Origin: Bacillota bacterium
GTDB lineage: Bacteria > Bacillota > Clostridia > Acetivibrionales > DTU013
NCBI GenBank assembly: GCA_023433505.1
Contig: JAEZCO010000012.1
Span: 86,639 to 150,638, forward strand
Direction of reading: 5' to 3'
Length of the DNA stretch: 64,000 nt
How positions within the stretch are numbered: the stretch's first letter is position 1; each line of letters starts with the position of its first letter. The position numbers and the translations under genes were made by a program. A model generated the notes under the pieces. That model was not told the origin of the DNA, made no database searches, and saw only the letters and a program-made list of their open reading frames with translations. This document shows positions 38,063 to 47,308 of this stretch, one piece after another.

Positions 38063-38489
38063 TGGTATTCGGCCAAAGCCGAATCATCAAAAGACAAGGG
38101 GGCTTGATGCCCCCGGGGCTTTTATTAAGGCATCTGCAGGAGCAGACGACTAAGACCGGGTGGGGCATGATACCTGCCTCAGTCTTGTCTCACGCCAAAT
38201 CCATGTACATTTACGTGGAGGAAAGTATTCTCCGTTATTTAGGCTTAGCACGCATTATTTGCAATACCGCGTGGGCTTACAAACAGGAGCAGGAATACAA
38301 GTATGAAGAACAATATTGCGCAGTCATCGTTAAAAATGCCGCCAAGGAATTTTCCATCTGACATAAGTAGCACCTCCTCATTCCAAATCGTTAGCTTACT
38401 GCAATGTAGCTAATATAAATATATTCCTGTAAACAATAATCGGTTACAAATTTGATATTATAAATTTATAGTGAAATGGAAGCTTCAAT
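38063..38489. other. Hairpin-rich intergenic block without a recognised gene
   Basis: Two more hairpins follow the uvrA terminator: ATTCGGC/GCCGAAT (38067-38073, 38078-38084) and GGGGGC/GCCCCC (38098-38103, 38109-38114). The next 250 bp hold a 99-codon frame (38062-38361) and a short frame starting MKNNIAQSSLK (near 38303) with no good ribosome sites or familiar sequence; I do not call them genes. The G-rich palindrome recalls the one at the end of the repeat inside jetA, so this may be another remnant of a palindromic element or of a lost mobile sequence. Confidence 0.4.
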
Positions 38490-38518
38490 TGTTAAACCAA
38501 TTGTTAAATTTATGTTAA
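38490..38518 (-). promoter_or_regulatory. Pho box upstream of the phosphate transport operon
   Basis: On the minus strand TTAACA occurs three times (complement of 38490-38495, 38502-38507 and 38513-38518), separated by 6 and 5 bp. This is the PhoP binding pattern of Bacillus (TT-A/C/T-ACA repeated about every 11 bp). It ends 6 bp upstream of the -35 box of the DUF47-pit promoter. The orientation opposite to the operon leaves open whether PhoP activates or represses. Confidence 0.7.
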
Positions 38519-38524
38519 GTCATA

Positions 38525-38553
38525 TTGTATTACGCTGTACAGTAGTATATAAT
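38525..38553 (+). promoter_or_regulatory. Promoter of the DUF47-pit operon
   Basis: TTGTAT at 38525-38530, a 17-bp spacer and TATAAT at 38548-38553. The Pho box lies immediately upstream. Confidence 0.65.
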
Positions 38554-38681
38554 TTTTTAGGCGATACATAATGTAATTTTTGCTATGCATACGGGAAATC
38601 ATAAATTCATCAGAGAATCAAATGGCGGAAATTGGAGCGATTCCCCATTTTGAAAAAATTACTTGGGAAAGAGGAATAGGA

Positions 38682-39305
38682 ATGTTTAGAATTACAGCCA
38701 AAGAGGGAGTTTTTTTTGATTTGTTCGTTTCTACTGCGGAGGACACCTGCAGGGCAGCAAAACAGCTTGAAGAGCTTATGACAAATTATGTTAACGTAGA
38801 TGAAAAGATAGGTATCCTGGAGGAAATCGAACACCGGTGCGACGGGCATGTCCATAAGATGCTGGAGCACTTAAACCGGTCCTTTATCACTCCCATCGAC
38901 AGGGAAGATATCTTTGAGATTGCCAAGGAGCTTGATAATATCACTGACGCAATCGAATCAACGGGCCACCGGTTCAGGATGTTCAATGTCACAAGCATGA
39001 AAGAGGATGCGGTAACTCTCGCCAAGCTTATTACGCAATGCACCGAAGAACTGGCTGGTGTCATGCAGGAACTGAAAAAGATGAAGACAAGCAAGACGTT
39101 AAAGGATAAAATCATCGAAGTCAACAGAATTGAAAATGTAGGAGACGATATCTTCAGAAGTGCCATGCAGCGGCTTTTCACCTCGGAACATGACGCGCTA
39201 GAGGTCATTAAATGGAAAGAAATCTACGAGTACCTTGAAAACACGCTGGATGCATGCGAAGATGTGGCCAATATTGTTGAAGGGGTCGCAATGAAGAATG
39301 CCTAA
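38682..39305 (+). CDS. DUF47/PhoU-like accessory protein of the Pit transporter
   Basis: A 207-residue all-helical protein of the DUF47 family, related to PhoU and almost always encoded just ahead of a Pit-type phosphate transporter. It keeps the repeated acidic helix signatures EIEHRCDGHVHKM and EVNRIENVGDD, which bind metal clusters in PhoU relatives. It is thought to adjust the activity of the transporter. ATG 38682 is preceded by GAGGAATAGGA; the frame opens earlier at 38580 without support. It overlaps pit by 8 bp, so translation is coupled. Confidence 0.92.
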   Translation: MFRITAKEGVFFDLFVSTAEDTCRAAKQLEELMTNYVNVDEKIGILEEIEHRCDGHVHKMLEHLNRSFITPIDREDIFEIAKELDNITDAIESTGHRFRMFNVTSMKEDAVTLAKLITQCTEELAGVMQELKKMKTSKTLKDKIIEVNRIENVGDDIFRSAMQRLFTSEHDALEVIKWKEIYEYLENTLDACEDVANIVEGVAMKNA

Positions 39306-40299
39306 TATACCTTTTTTCCTGGTAATCGTTGTAATTTTAGCGCTGGCTTTTGATTTTATCAACGGCTTTCATGATACAGCCAACTCAATTGCCACTTCTG
39401 TTTCTACCCGGGTGCTTACTCCCAGGCAGGCAATTATCATGGCTGCTTCACTTGATTTTATCGGCGCTTTGCTTAGCAGCAAGGTCGCACATACAATCTC
39501 CAGCGGGCTGATTAATGTTTCACCGCCTCAGTATGTGGTCATTGCCACATTGATTTCAGCCATTATATGGAACCTCATCACCTGGTACTTTGCCATCCCC
39601 AGTAGCTCTTCCCATGCATTGATGGGAGCGTTGGTGGGATCATCCATCGCCTATGCCCTGAGTTTTAATATTGTCAAATGGGATGGCCTTTTCAACAAAG
39701 TCATTGTCCCACTTTTTACATCCCCTGTGATAGGGCTTGTGCTGGGATTTTCGGTGATGAAGCTCTTATATTTCCTCCTGAGGCCCTTCTCCCAGCATTT
39801 TATTAACAAGTGGTTTTCCAAGCTGCAGATACTTTCGGCAGCCAGCATGGCCCTTTCCCACGGGATGAACGACGCCCAGAAGTCCATGGGAATCATTACC
39901 CTGGCCCTTGTAAGCGCGGGGCTGTGGGGAAACGATCAGGGGATACCCCTTTGGGTAAAAATTGCCTGTGCCGTTTCAATCGCCTTCGGAGTATCGGTAG
40001 GAGGCTGGAAGATCATTAAAACCATGGGTGTCAATATGATCAAGCTTCAGCCCATTAACGGCTTTGCGGCTGAGACAAGCGCAGCCCTGGTAATTCTTGG
40101 CTCAACGCTGACCGGCAGGCCTGTCAGCACCACGCATATCATATCTTCCTCCATCATGGGCGTAGGGGCATCCAAAAGGATTTCGGCAGTCCGATGGTCC
40201 ATTGCCCGCAGCATGGTTTGGGCATGGGTATTTACCATACCTGTCACAGCTCTTTTGGGCGCGCTGATCACTACAATCATCAAGTTTTTTGTCGCATAA
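39298..40299 (+). CDS. pit: Pit-family inorganic phosphate transporter
   Basis: A 333-residue membrane protein with about ten helices. Both halves carry the duplicated PiT signature: DFINGFHDTANSIATSV near residue 14 and ALSHGMNDAQKSMG in the second half, each with the Asn/Asp residues that bind phosphate and cation. It takes up inorganic phosphate at low affinity using an ion gradient. The start overlaps the DUF47 gene. The Pho box upstream shows that both genes respond to phosphate supply. Confidence 0.95.
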   Translation: MPNIPFFLVIVVILALAFDFINGFHDTANSIATSVSTRVLTPRQAIIMAASLDFIGALLSSKVAHTISSGLINVSPPQYVVIATLISAIIWNLITWYFAIPSSSSHALMGALVGSSIAYALSFNIVKWDGLFNKVIVPLFTSPVIGLVLGFSVMKLLYFLLRPFSQHFINKWFSKLQILSAASMALSHGMNDAQKSMGIITLALVSAGLWGNDQGIPLWVKIACAVSIAFGVSVGGWKIIKTMGVNMIKLQPINGFAAETSAALVILGSTLTGRPVSTTHIISSSIMGVGASKRISAVRWSIARSMVWAWVFTIPVTALLGALITTIIKFFVA

Positions 40300-40669
40300 G
40301 AAATTATTCCCTTATAACGACCTAATTCAAAATTAAATTACCTGTTGATTGGCCGTAAGTGCTCGATATGGCGACCATGATACAGGTATTGTTATTTATT
40401 TGGGCTTAAATTATTCTGTTCACTTTGCACAGGTTCAGACGGTTGTATTGCAAATAGACCTGTTGTATAATAATGTGCTATACTTTAGGTAATAAAAATT
40501 TCGCTGGAATATGGTAGTAATTGGATATATGTTGGTATACTATATGGTAAGAGCTATAACTATGGCGTTATGACCGGGATCCCCCAAAATGAAATTAGCG
40601 CTGCGGTATTAGTAAAAGGCATTGAACTAAAGCACTATAAATAACAGCAAGGATAGGAGTTGATGACTG
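40300..40669. other. Intergenic gap between pit and clpE
   Basis: AT-rich, no gene recognised. It holds the clpE promoter listed separately and a leader of about 190 bases. I looked for a CtsR operator (GGTCAAA repeats) and a CIRCE element and found neither. Confidence 0.4.
40443..40471 (+). promoter_or_regulatory. Predicted promoter of clpE
   Basis: TTGTAT at 40443-40448, a 17-bp spacer and TATAAT at 40466-40471. The leader to the start codon would be about 190 bases, unusually long, so a nearer promoter is possible. Confidence 0.5.
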
Positions 40670-42988
40670 ATGATGCTGTGCTCAATATGCAAGGAAAACT
40701 TTGCAGTTGTTTTTATAACGAAAATTACAGACGGAAGGCAGACCCAGGAAGGTCTTTGTTTGTCATGTGCCAAAAAGCAGGGCATACAGCCGGTAAACCA
40801 GCTAATTGAACAAACAGGGATGTCGGAAGAAGACATTGACAATCTGAATAAGCAAATGAGCAGTATGTTTGAGAATATGGAACCGGAAACTACGGCCAAT
40901 GAGCCGATCCCGCAGAATCCTGCTTCCAAGGGTAACCCGTTTTTCAATCTCATTAACCGCGCATTTCCCAAGAATGACGAATTGAGCGAGATCCCGGGAG
41001 ATCCGGGAAAAGAAGCCAATGAAGAAAAGGAAAGTAAAAACGGCACAAGGACCAAGACCCAGGAGAAGAAAAACCTTAAAAAGAAGAAATATCTGGATAT
41101 GTACGGCTCCAACCTGACCGATATGGCCAAGGAAGACAAGATCGACAGGGTCATCGGAAGGCATAGGGAGATCGACAGGGTCGTACAGATATTAAATCGA
41201 AGGACCAAAAACAATCCTGTGCTCATCGGAGAGCCCGGAGTCGGCAAGACTGCCATAGCCGAAGGTCTTGCAGTGAGAATTGCAAAACGGCAGGTGCCTG
41301 CGAAGCTTTTTAATTCGGAAATATATTTGCTGGACCTTACGGGCATCGTGGCGGGAACACAGTTCAGAGGCCAGTTTGAAAGCAGGATGAAAGGCATTAT
41401 TGAAGAAGCCAAGGCCCTGGGGAATGTTATTCTTGTGATTGATGAATTGCATAATATAATGGGTGCCGGAGAGGCGGAAGGAGCCATGAACGCCGCCAAT
41501 ATCCTGAAGCCCGCCTTATCCAGGGGGGAAATTCAGGTTATAGGGGCCACCACCTTGAATGAATACCGCAAGCATATCGAAAAGGATTCGGCGCTGGAAA
41601 GAAGATTCCAGCCGGTCATCGTGGAAGAGCCTTCCGTTGAGGAATCCATTGAGATATTGAAGGGGATCAGGGATTATTATGAGAATTATCACCGGGTAAA
41701 GATTTCAGACGAAGTCATTGAAGCTGCGGTTACTTTATCGGAAAGATACATTACCGACAGATTTTTACCGGATAAAGCCATTGATGTTATTGATGAAGCC
41801 GGGTCCAGAGCCAACCTCAAAAACTCGGGCCTGGTGGAGCTTGAAGCCTTGAAGGACGAATTGAAAAAAGTCCAGGAAGAGAAGGAGTATGCGGTTTCGG
41901 CAGATTCCATCGAAGACTATCAGAAGGCGGCTGACCTGAAGGTGAGGGAATGCAAGCTTACCCAGCAGATTAAGGATTTTGAGGAGAACAATAAGGAAGA
42001 TGTGATCACTATTGAGGATGTAGCAGGCGTGGTTGAAGCATGGACCAAGATACCTGTTCAAAGGCTGACGGAGGTTGAAGCCGTGAAGCTCCTCAATCTT
42101 GAAGAGCGGCTCCACAAAAGGGTTATCGGGCAGCATGATGCCGTGGTAAGCATAGCTAAGGCTATCCGCAGGAACCGGGCTGGCTTCAAAAAGAAGAAAA
42201 AACCGGCATCCTTTGTCTTTGTAGGGCCTACTGGCGTGGGCAAAACCGAGCTTGTGAGAGCCCTTGCCGTAGAACTGTTTGAAAGTGAAGAGGCTTTGAT
42301 CCGTCTGGATATGTCGGAATATATGGAAAAGCATACGGTTTCCAAGCTCATCGGCTCTCCTCCGGGATATGTGGGCTATGATGACGGAGGCCAGTTAACG
42401 GAGAAAATCAGGAGAAAGCCCTTCTCCGTCATTTTGATGGATGAGATTGAAAAGGCCCATCCCGATGTTTTCAACATGCTGCTTCAGATCCTGGAGGACG
42501 GCAGATTGACAGACAGCCACGGCAGGACCGTCAATTTTGAGAATACCATCATCGTAATGACTTCCAACGCCGGAACGACGTTGAAATCAAATGGAATAGG
42601 GTTTTCCAACGACGGCTACAAGGCTTTGGAAAGCCGCGTCAGGGACGTCTTGAAAGAGACCTTCCGGCCGGAGTTCCTGAACAGGCTGGATGAAACCATT
42701 GTATTTACGGAATTGAGCAGGGAAGAATTGCTGCGCATTGTTGAGCTGATGTTTAAAGAAGTCAGTGAAGAGGCTGCTTCCAAGGGGTTAAGCATATGCT
42801 TCACCGATGCGGCCAAGGATTTTGTACTTGAAAAGGGGTATGATCCCAAGTATGGAGCCCGTCCGCTTCGCAGGACCATACAGAAGCATATCGAGGATGA
42901 GCTTACCGAGCAGTTTTTCCTGGGCAGGTTCAAGCCGGGAAGCAGCATTTTGGTGGATGTGGAAGAAGGAAAAATAGTTCTGAGATAA
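40670..42988 (+). CDS. clpE: ATP-dependent Clp protease ATP-binding subunit, ClpE type
   Basis: A 772-residue Hsp100 unfoldase. The N terminus has a four-cysteine zinc finger (Cys4, Cys7, Cys30, Cys33), the mark of ClpE; the Clp N domain of ClpC is absent. A low-complexity linker follows, then two AAA+ modules: Walker A GEPGVGKT at 187-194 and GPTGVGKT at 519-526, with Walker B VIDELHN and LMDEIEK. It would unfold damaged proteins and pass them to ClpP. ATG 40670 or the adjacent ATG 40673 can serve. The leader lacks a CtsR site, so control by heat is not shown. A strong terminator follows. Confidence 0.9.
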   Translation: MMLCSICKENFAVVFITKITDGRQTQEGLCLSCAKKQGIQPVNQLIEQTGMSEEDIDNLNKQMSSMFENMEPETTANEPIPQNPASKGNPFFNLINRAFPKNDELSEIPGDPGKEANEEKESKNGTRTKTQEKKNLKKKKYLDMYGSNLTDMAKEDKIDRVIGRHREIDRVVQILNRRTKNNPVLIGEPGVGKTAIAEGLAVRIAKRQVPAKLFNSEIYLLDLTGIVAGTQFRGQFESRMKGIIEEAKALGNVILVIDELHNIMGAGEAEGAMNAANILKPALSRGEIQVIGATTLNEYRKHIEKDSALERRFQPVIVEEPSVEESIEILKGIRDYYENYHRVKISDEVIEAAVTLSERYITDRFLPDKAIDVIDEAGSRANLKNSGLVELEALKDELKKVQEEKEYAVSADSIEDYQKAADLKVRECKLTQQIKDFEENNKEDVITIEDVAGVVEAWTKIPVQRLTEVEAVKLLNLEERLHKRVIGQHDAVVSIAKAIRRNRAGFKKKKKPASFVFVGPTGVGKTELVRALAVELFESEEALIRLDMSEYMEKHTVSKLIGSPPGYVGYDDGGQLTEKIRRKPFSVILMDEIEKAHPDVFNMLLQILEDGRLTDSHGRTVNFENTIIVMTSNAGTTLKSNGIGFSNDGYKALESRVRDVLKETFRPEFLNRLDETIVFTELSREELLRIVELMFKEVSEEAASKGLSICFTDAAKDFVLEKGYDPKYGARPLRRTIQKHIEDELTEQFFLGRFKPGSSILVDVEEGKIVLR

Positions 42989-42993
42989 TGAGC

Positions 42994-43038
42994 AGAGGGA
43001 TAGTTTCAGGTCAATATGAAACTGTCCCTCTCTCTTTT
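42994..43038. terminator. Terminator after clpE
   Basis: A 15-bp stem (42994-43008 with 43017-43031, one G-T pair) and an 8-base loop are followed by CTCTTTTTA. The convergent ABC permease gene ends just beyond it. Confidence 0.85.
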
Positions 43039-43043
43039 TATTG

Positions 43044-43814
43044 TCATCGGATGACCCGTTGATTCTTTCGAATACTGATGATTAAAACCAGAAAGGAAAT
43101 GGCTCCGAAAAACAAAAACGCTTGAACCAGAGGTGCAAAATTATAGCTGCCTCCCTGCCAGAACTCCACGAAGTCGCTGCTGATATAAGACATGGGAAAG
43201 ACCCTTGCTATAGCCTTTAAGCTTTGCGGAAGCATATCTACGGAGACACCCATCATCCCGCATAATATCATGAAGCCAAAATACAGAAACATGGAGACAG
43301 CGTAGGTTGGTCCAAATTTTCTGAATATCAATGCCAGCCCATGGGACAGAACAAATAAAATAACCGACAAAGCGTATAAACACAGGATAAAGTATATTGC
43401 CGAGCTTAGCTTGGGCATCTGGATATCAAGCATAAGGAGGTCGGAGCCTATATAAAGCATCAAAGCTGCCGTAGTAAAGATCAGATAAGCGATCATCCTG
43501 GCAGCAAGCACTGTTCTCTCACGAAATCCAAACAAATTCAGCCGCAGCGGAACATCTTTCTCCAGTTCCTGGGAGAAATTGGCCGCATATCCGATCAGCA
43601 GCACCGCCAGCGGTATAATCATGCTCATGGTGATAAAAATCCCTGTTATCATTTTGGAATACATTTCTTCAGGGACTTGCTCCTTAAATACAAAAGAAAA
43701 CAAGGCAGACATCATAATAGGAAAGATTACCCCGAAAATAATAACGAAAATATTGCCCGCAATATTGCGCAGTTCATATTTGACTAACTTCCAGCTAAGC
43801 TGTTTTCTCAGCAT
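43044..43814 (-). CDS. ABC transporter permease (ABC-2 type)
   Basis: A 256-residue membrane protein with about six transmembrane helices in the ABC-2 exporter pattern (an N-terminal cytoplasmic start, a loop with EQVPEEMYSK, then five further hydrophobic segments). It overlaps the ATPase gene by 20 bp, so the two form one transporter. With the two-component system encoded just upstream it resembles peptide-antibiotic or lantibiotic resistance exporters, though the substrate is not shown. It is the last gene of the minus-strand operon. Confidence 0.85.
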   Translation of the reverse strand: MLRKQLSWKLVKYELRNIAGNIFVIIFGVIFPIMMSALFSFVFKEQVPEEMYSKMITGIFITMSMIIPLAVLLIGYAANFSQELEKDVPLRLNLFGFRERTVLAARMIAYLIFTTAALMLYIGSDLLMLDIQMPKLSSAIYFILCLYALSVILFVLSHGLALIFRKFGPTYAVSMFLYFGFMILCGMMGVSVDMLPQSLKAIARVFPMSYISSDFVEFWQGGSYNFAPLVQAFLFFGAISFLVLIISIRKNQRVIR

Positions 43815-44694
43815 TTTTCCCGCCTCCTGCCTTGTTTTTTATAAATCCGGCTTTTGCATTGATGGACATGATCTCTATGTCATTGTTGCTTCGTTTATAG
43901 TTGATATCTTCCTTACTCAGCAGCTCGGCGATCTCTTTTTCCAGTGCATTATTTTCGCAGGAAAGGGCAATCAGATGCTTTGGCGCTTCCAATTTAGCGA
44001 ATTTGCCGGTCAATTCTTCGTTTTTCCGGTTGTTTTCAATTGTAATGACGGTCTTCCCGCAATACTTGCGGAACAGTTCCTCTTTATCTCCGAAATCAAC
44101 CACCTGGCCCTCTTCCAGGATTAACACCTTATTGACCAGTTGCTCCAATTCCTCATAGTAATGGGATACGACGCAAAGCGTGGTATTTTTATCCCTGTAC
44201 CATTCTCCTAATTTAGACATCAGCCGCTGCCGTGTCTCGAAATCCAAACCGGAGGTAACTTCATCAAAAAATACCAGAGGAGAATCTTGAATCAATACGA
44301 GGATGATGGTGAATCTTTGCTTCTGGCCGCCTGACAGAGCTGAATACTTCTTATTCAGGCACTCTTCAAAATCAAAGAAGGCTATAAGCTCACGTAATAA
44401 TTTATTTTTCTTAATGCTGGTATTTAGTATGGTTTCCATGATATGCCTTACTGCCATGGTATTTACATAATTGTTATGCTGCATGTGCACCGCGATTTCT
44501 TCCGGTTTTAAATCCGTTACGATGCTGCCCTGGTAATTCGTCAATCCCAATATCGATTTTACAAGCGTGGTTTTGCCTGCACCGTTGGACCCGATGATAC
44601 CGATACGGTCACCAGCTTCAAATGTGACCGGTTCATTTATGGACAGGGCCAGATGACTCCCGTACCTGACCTGGACATTATTGATGATAATCAT
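43795..44694 (-). CDS. ABC transporter ATP-binding protein
   Basis: A 299-residue ABC ATPase. Walker A GSNGAGKTT, signature LSGGQKQR and Walker B VFFDEVTSGLD are intact, as is the switch His in VVSHYYEE. About 80 residues follow the core and may bind the permease or regulate. It energises the adjacent ABC-2 permease as an exporter. The gene lies 95 bp behind the sensor kinase gene in the same direction. Confidence 0.92.
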   Translation of the reverse strand: MIIINNVQVRYGSHLALSINEPVTFEAGDRIGIIGSNGAGKTTLVKSILGLTNYQGSIVTDLKPEEIAVHMQHNNYVNTMAVRHIMETILNTSIKKNKLLRELIAFFDFEECLNKKYSALSGGQKQRFTIILVLIQDSPLVFFDEVTSGLDFETRQRLMSKLGEWYRDKNTTLCVVSHYYEELEQLVNKVLILEEGQVVDFGDKEELFRKYCGKTVITIENNRKNEELTGKFAKLEAPKHLIALSCENNALEKEIAELLSKEDINYKRSNNDIEIMSINAKAGFIKNKAGGGKNAEKTA

Positions 44695-44788
44695 ATTATG
44701 CCGCGCATCCTTTCATCCTATTGGCTCTTTGTATTATTTCTATTTTAACAGCAACATATGAATTTAGGATGAAGATTCCATGCGCATA

Positions 44789-46345
44789 TTATGAAATTAG
44801 TTCAGCCATAACACCATGATCAATGTTGTGAAGCTTTACCTGGCACTGCAAAAACTTCGCATAGTAGGAAACAACATAAAGTCCCAAGCCATGGGTTTTA
44901 TTCTTATTGATACTTGTGACAAAGGGCTCAAAAACATGAGGAAGCAGTTCATCGTCAATGGTGACGCCATAATTGATGATACACAGCCTGCGTCCTTCAT
45001 AGGATATTTTTATACTGCCGCCTTCGGGAGTGAAGTTTACCGCATTGGATAGTAAATTATCCAATATCTTTTTTAGCAATTCCCGGTCTGTCATAAGCTG
45101 CGGCCCCTGGCCTTCAACTGTGATACCAAGCTTCTTTTGCTCTATCTGGACATGATAAGATTTTATACATTCTTCCATTAGCTCCGGAAGGGAAAGCTCT
45201 TCCAGTTGTAAATTCCGGGAGCAATGATTCAAATACAGAATATCCTCAACAATTTTCTGCATCGACTGCAGCTGCTGCTTTACCTGAGGCAGGTATGCCT
45301 TGACATCCTTGTATTTTCCCACTTCACTTATCATGCCCTGCACCAATAGCAATGCTGCGGTAATGGGCGTCTTCAGCTGATGGGAGGATGCCTGGAGAAA
45401 TACCTCCTGCCTTTTATTCTCCTCCGACAGGTATTGATTCTTTACCTCCAGCTCCTGATAGCTTTCCTGTATCTTCTGATAGAGCCTGTTCAGGCTTTCC
45501 CCAAGGCTGCTGATTTCATCGCGGCCGGTAATGGGAATGGGCTCCAGTTTGAGGTTTTTCGCATCCTTCATGTATTCCGCATGATTGGCAAGCTTAATGA
45601 CCGGATGGATAATCAGCTTTGAAAATATCTGGGAGGATACCAATACCAGAAGCAATGCGACCGCAACAATCATGGGCAGGCTCTGGAAAACCACAGGACT
45701 TATTTCATCGATTCTTGGAGTCATAACCGGTAAAAAGGAAATACTGATTGCCTGGTCCGTCAGTCCCATGGCAATGTAGCTGGTATAAAAATTATGGCCG
45801 TCGGTCACGTTGACTTCGTACACCATCAAATCGTCCGACTCTATATGAAGCTGGGAGGATATTTCCTGAAAGGTATTATTGAATTGATAGAATTCCAGCT
45901 CAAATTTCAGGGGATAATTATCCGGCAGTCTGTTGTCCATCAATAATTTATCCCGGATATCCTCAAGATTAAAATCTGCTTCGCGGATATTCTTTATTTC
46001 ATCTTTATGTGCGGCATAATAGCGTAATTTATCCAGGAGCTCCTGCATACTCCGATCCTTTACATCCACTGTGATCCGAAAAAATTTGCTTATAAGGTAA
46101 AAGGAATTTCCCGATCGGGGTATGTCAACGGTTATGGTCCCCGTTGGATTTTTTACTTCAAGATTTTCATAGCTTCCCGCTTTCATAAAACCCTTCTGAA
46201 GCTCGACGATAGAGGCGTAATTCCGGTCCTGCATGTAAGCGACATAAAGGGAAGGCAGCATAAGTATAAAGTATCCGACAATCAGCGATACAATAATCAC
46301 AGAAATTATTGAGCTGTACAGCAACGTTTTTCTGGATAAATTCAT
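44789..46345 (-). CDS. Sensor histidine kinase (HAMP, HisKA type)
   Basis: A kinase of about 518 residues. Two transmembrane helices (near residues 7-30 and 220-240 from this start) flank an extracytoplasmic domain of about 190 residues, followed by HAMP, a dimerisation domain with the phospho-acceptor His in SSHQLKTPIT (codon 45380-45382) and an ATPase domain with NLLSNAVNF and the GLGL box. The open frame offers two starts, ATG 46357 directly after AAAGGGG and ATG 46345 with that site 12 bases ahead; 46345 is taken, without certainty. It partners the OmpR-type regulator encoded just upstream and probably senses the substrate of the ABC exporter. Confidence 0.88.
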   Translation of the reverse strand: MNLSRKTLLYSSIISVIIVSLIVGYFILMLPSLYVAYMQDRNYASIVELQKGFMKAGSYENLEVKNPTGTITVDIPRSGNSFYLISKFFRITVDVKDRSMQELLDKLRYYAAHKDEIKNIREADFNLEDIRDKLLMDNRLPDNYPLKFELEFYQFNNTFQEISSQLHIESDDLMVYEVNVTDGHNFYTSYIAMGLTDQAISISFLPVMTPRIDEISPVVFQSLPMIVAVALLLVLVSSQIFSKLIIHPVIKLANHAEYMKDAKNLKLEPIPITGRDEISSLGESLNRLYQKIQESYQELEVKNQYLSEENKRQEVFLQASSHQLKTPITAALLLVQGMISEVGKYKDVKAYLPQVKQQLQSMQKIVEDILYLNHCSRNLQLEELSLPELMEECIKSYHVQIEQKKLGITVEGQGPQLMTDRELLKKILDNLLSNAVNFTPEGGSIKISYEGRRLCIINYGVTIDDELLPHVFEPFVTSINKNKTHGLGLYVVSYYAKFLQCQVKLHNIDHGVMAELIS

Positions 46346-46369
46346 TGCTCTGTCCATCCCCTTTCATAA

Positions 46370-47035
46370 CTAATTTTCTTCATTATATTGATAACCTACA
46401 CCGATGACTGTTTTGACAAAATTACGCGGAAGCTTTTTGCGGAGATTTTTCACATGGGCATCGATAATGCGGTCATTTCCGATATAGTCCTCATTAAATA
46501 TTTTCAGAATCAGCTGCTCTCTTGTAAAAGCTCTTCCGGCCTCTTTTTTCAGCGTCTGTAAAAGCAGGAATTCGCTTAATGTCAACTGCAGGGGCACATT
46601 GTCATAGAAGGCCTGGTAAGAATCGTCATTCAGATACAGTCCATCCGTCTTTTCGGGCTTTTTATCAAAGGATTTGGTCCTGCGCAGGATGGTCTCTATT
46701 CGTTTCAGCAGAATCAGGGGAGAGACAGGCTTCACCACATAATCATCCGCATAAAGATTAAATGCCTTAACCTGAGTCTGCTCATTGTCAATGGCAGTCA
46801 GCATGATCACTGCCATATCCGGCCTGAATTTTCGGATGTACTGTAATACTTCCAGTCCGCTTTTATTGGGGACCATAATATCCAGCACCGCCAGATCAAA
46901 TGCCTTCTCTTCCAATAATTTTACTGCAGCGTCCCCATCCTCAACGGAAGTGACATCATACTGCTGCAGCTTCATATATTCCGTCAGAACTTCCTGAATA
47001 GTGGGTTCATCTTCCAGAAACAGGACCTTTACCAT
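46370..47035 (-). CDS. OmpR-family response regulator
   Basis: A 221-residue regulator with a receiver domain (phospho-acceptor Asp52, acidic pair Glu8-Asp9, and the conserved Lys in VVKPVSP) and an OmpR/PhoB winged-helix DNA-binding domain (from about residue 128). GGAGGAGGAG precedes ATG 47035. It is the first gene of the four-gene operon regulator-kinase-ATPase-permease and probably activates it. Confidence 0.93.
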   Translation of the reverse strand: MVKVLFLEDEPTIQEVLTEYMKLQQYDVTSVEDGDAAVKLLEEKAFDLAVLDIMVPNKSGLEVLQYIRKFRPDMAVIMLTAIDNEQTQVKAFNLYADDYVVKPVSPLILLKRIETILRRTKSFDKKPEKTDGLYLNDDSYQAFYDNVPLQLTLSEFLLLQTLKKEAGRAFTREQLILKIFNEDYIGNDRIIDAHVKNLRKKLPRNFVKTVIGVGYQYNEEN

Positions 47036-47308
47036 CGACAGCTCCTCCTCCAGGCAAAAGCGATAATTGTACTCCGGGACTAATTTCCCATAACATTATA
47101 ATGTATTTCAGGATGTATATCAATTCAGTTATATGAATGAACATGTAGAACAGCGCGGTAAAAGTCTTTTGTTTTGCTTAATATTGGTATATAATTCAAA
47201 TAGGCGCTAAATTTTGACTATATAATACAGCTATGGAAGTTTGTTGTCGAAAATGGGTTTAGTACTGCATATACAAGCTGATTATTGCTTCGATGGAGGT
47301 TATGCCTT

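Noticed and set aside
38062..38361. 99-codon frame after uvrA
   Set aside because: It begins inside the terminator and hairpin block, has no ribosome site and mixed composition.
40300..40669. CtsR or CIRCE heat-shock operator before clpE
   Set aside because: Neither the GGTCAAA direct repeat nor the TTAGCACTC inverted repeat is present.
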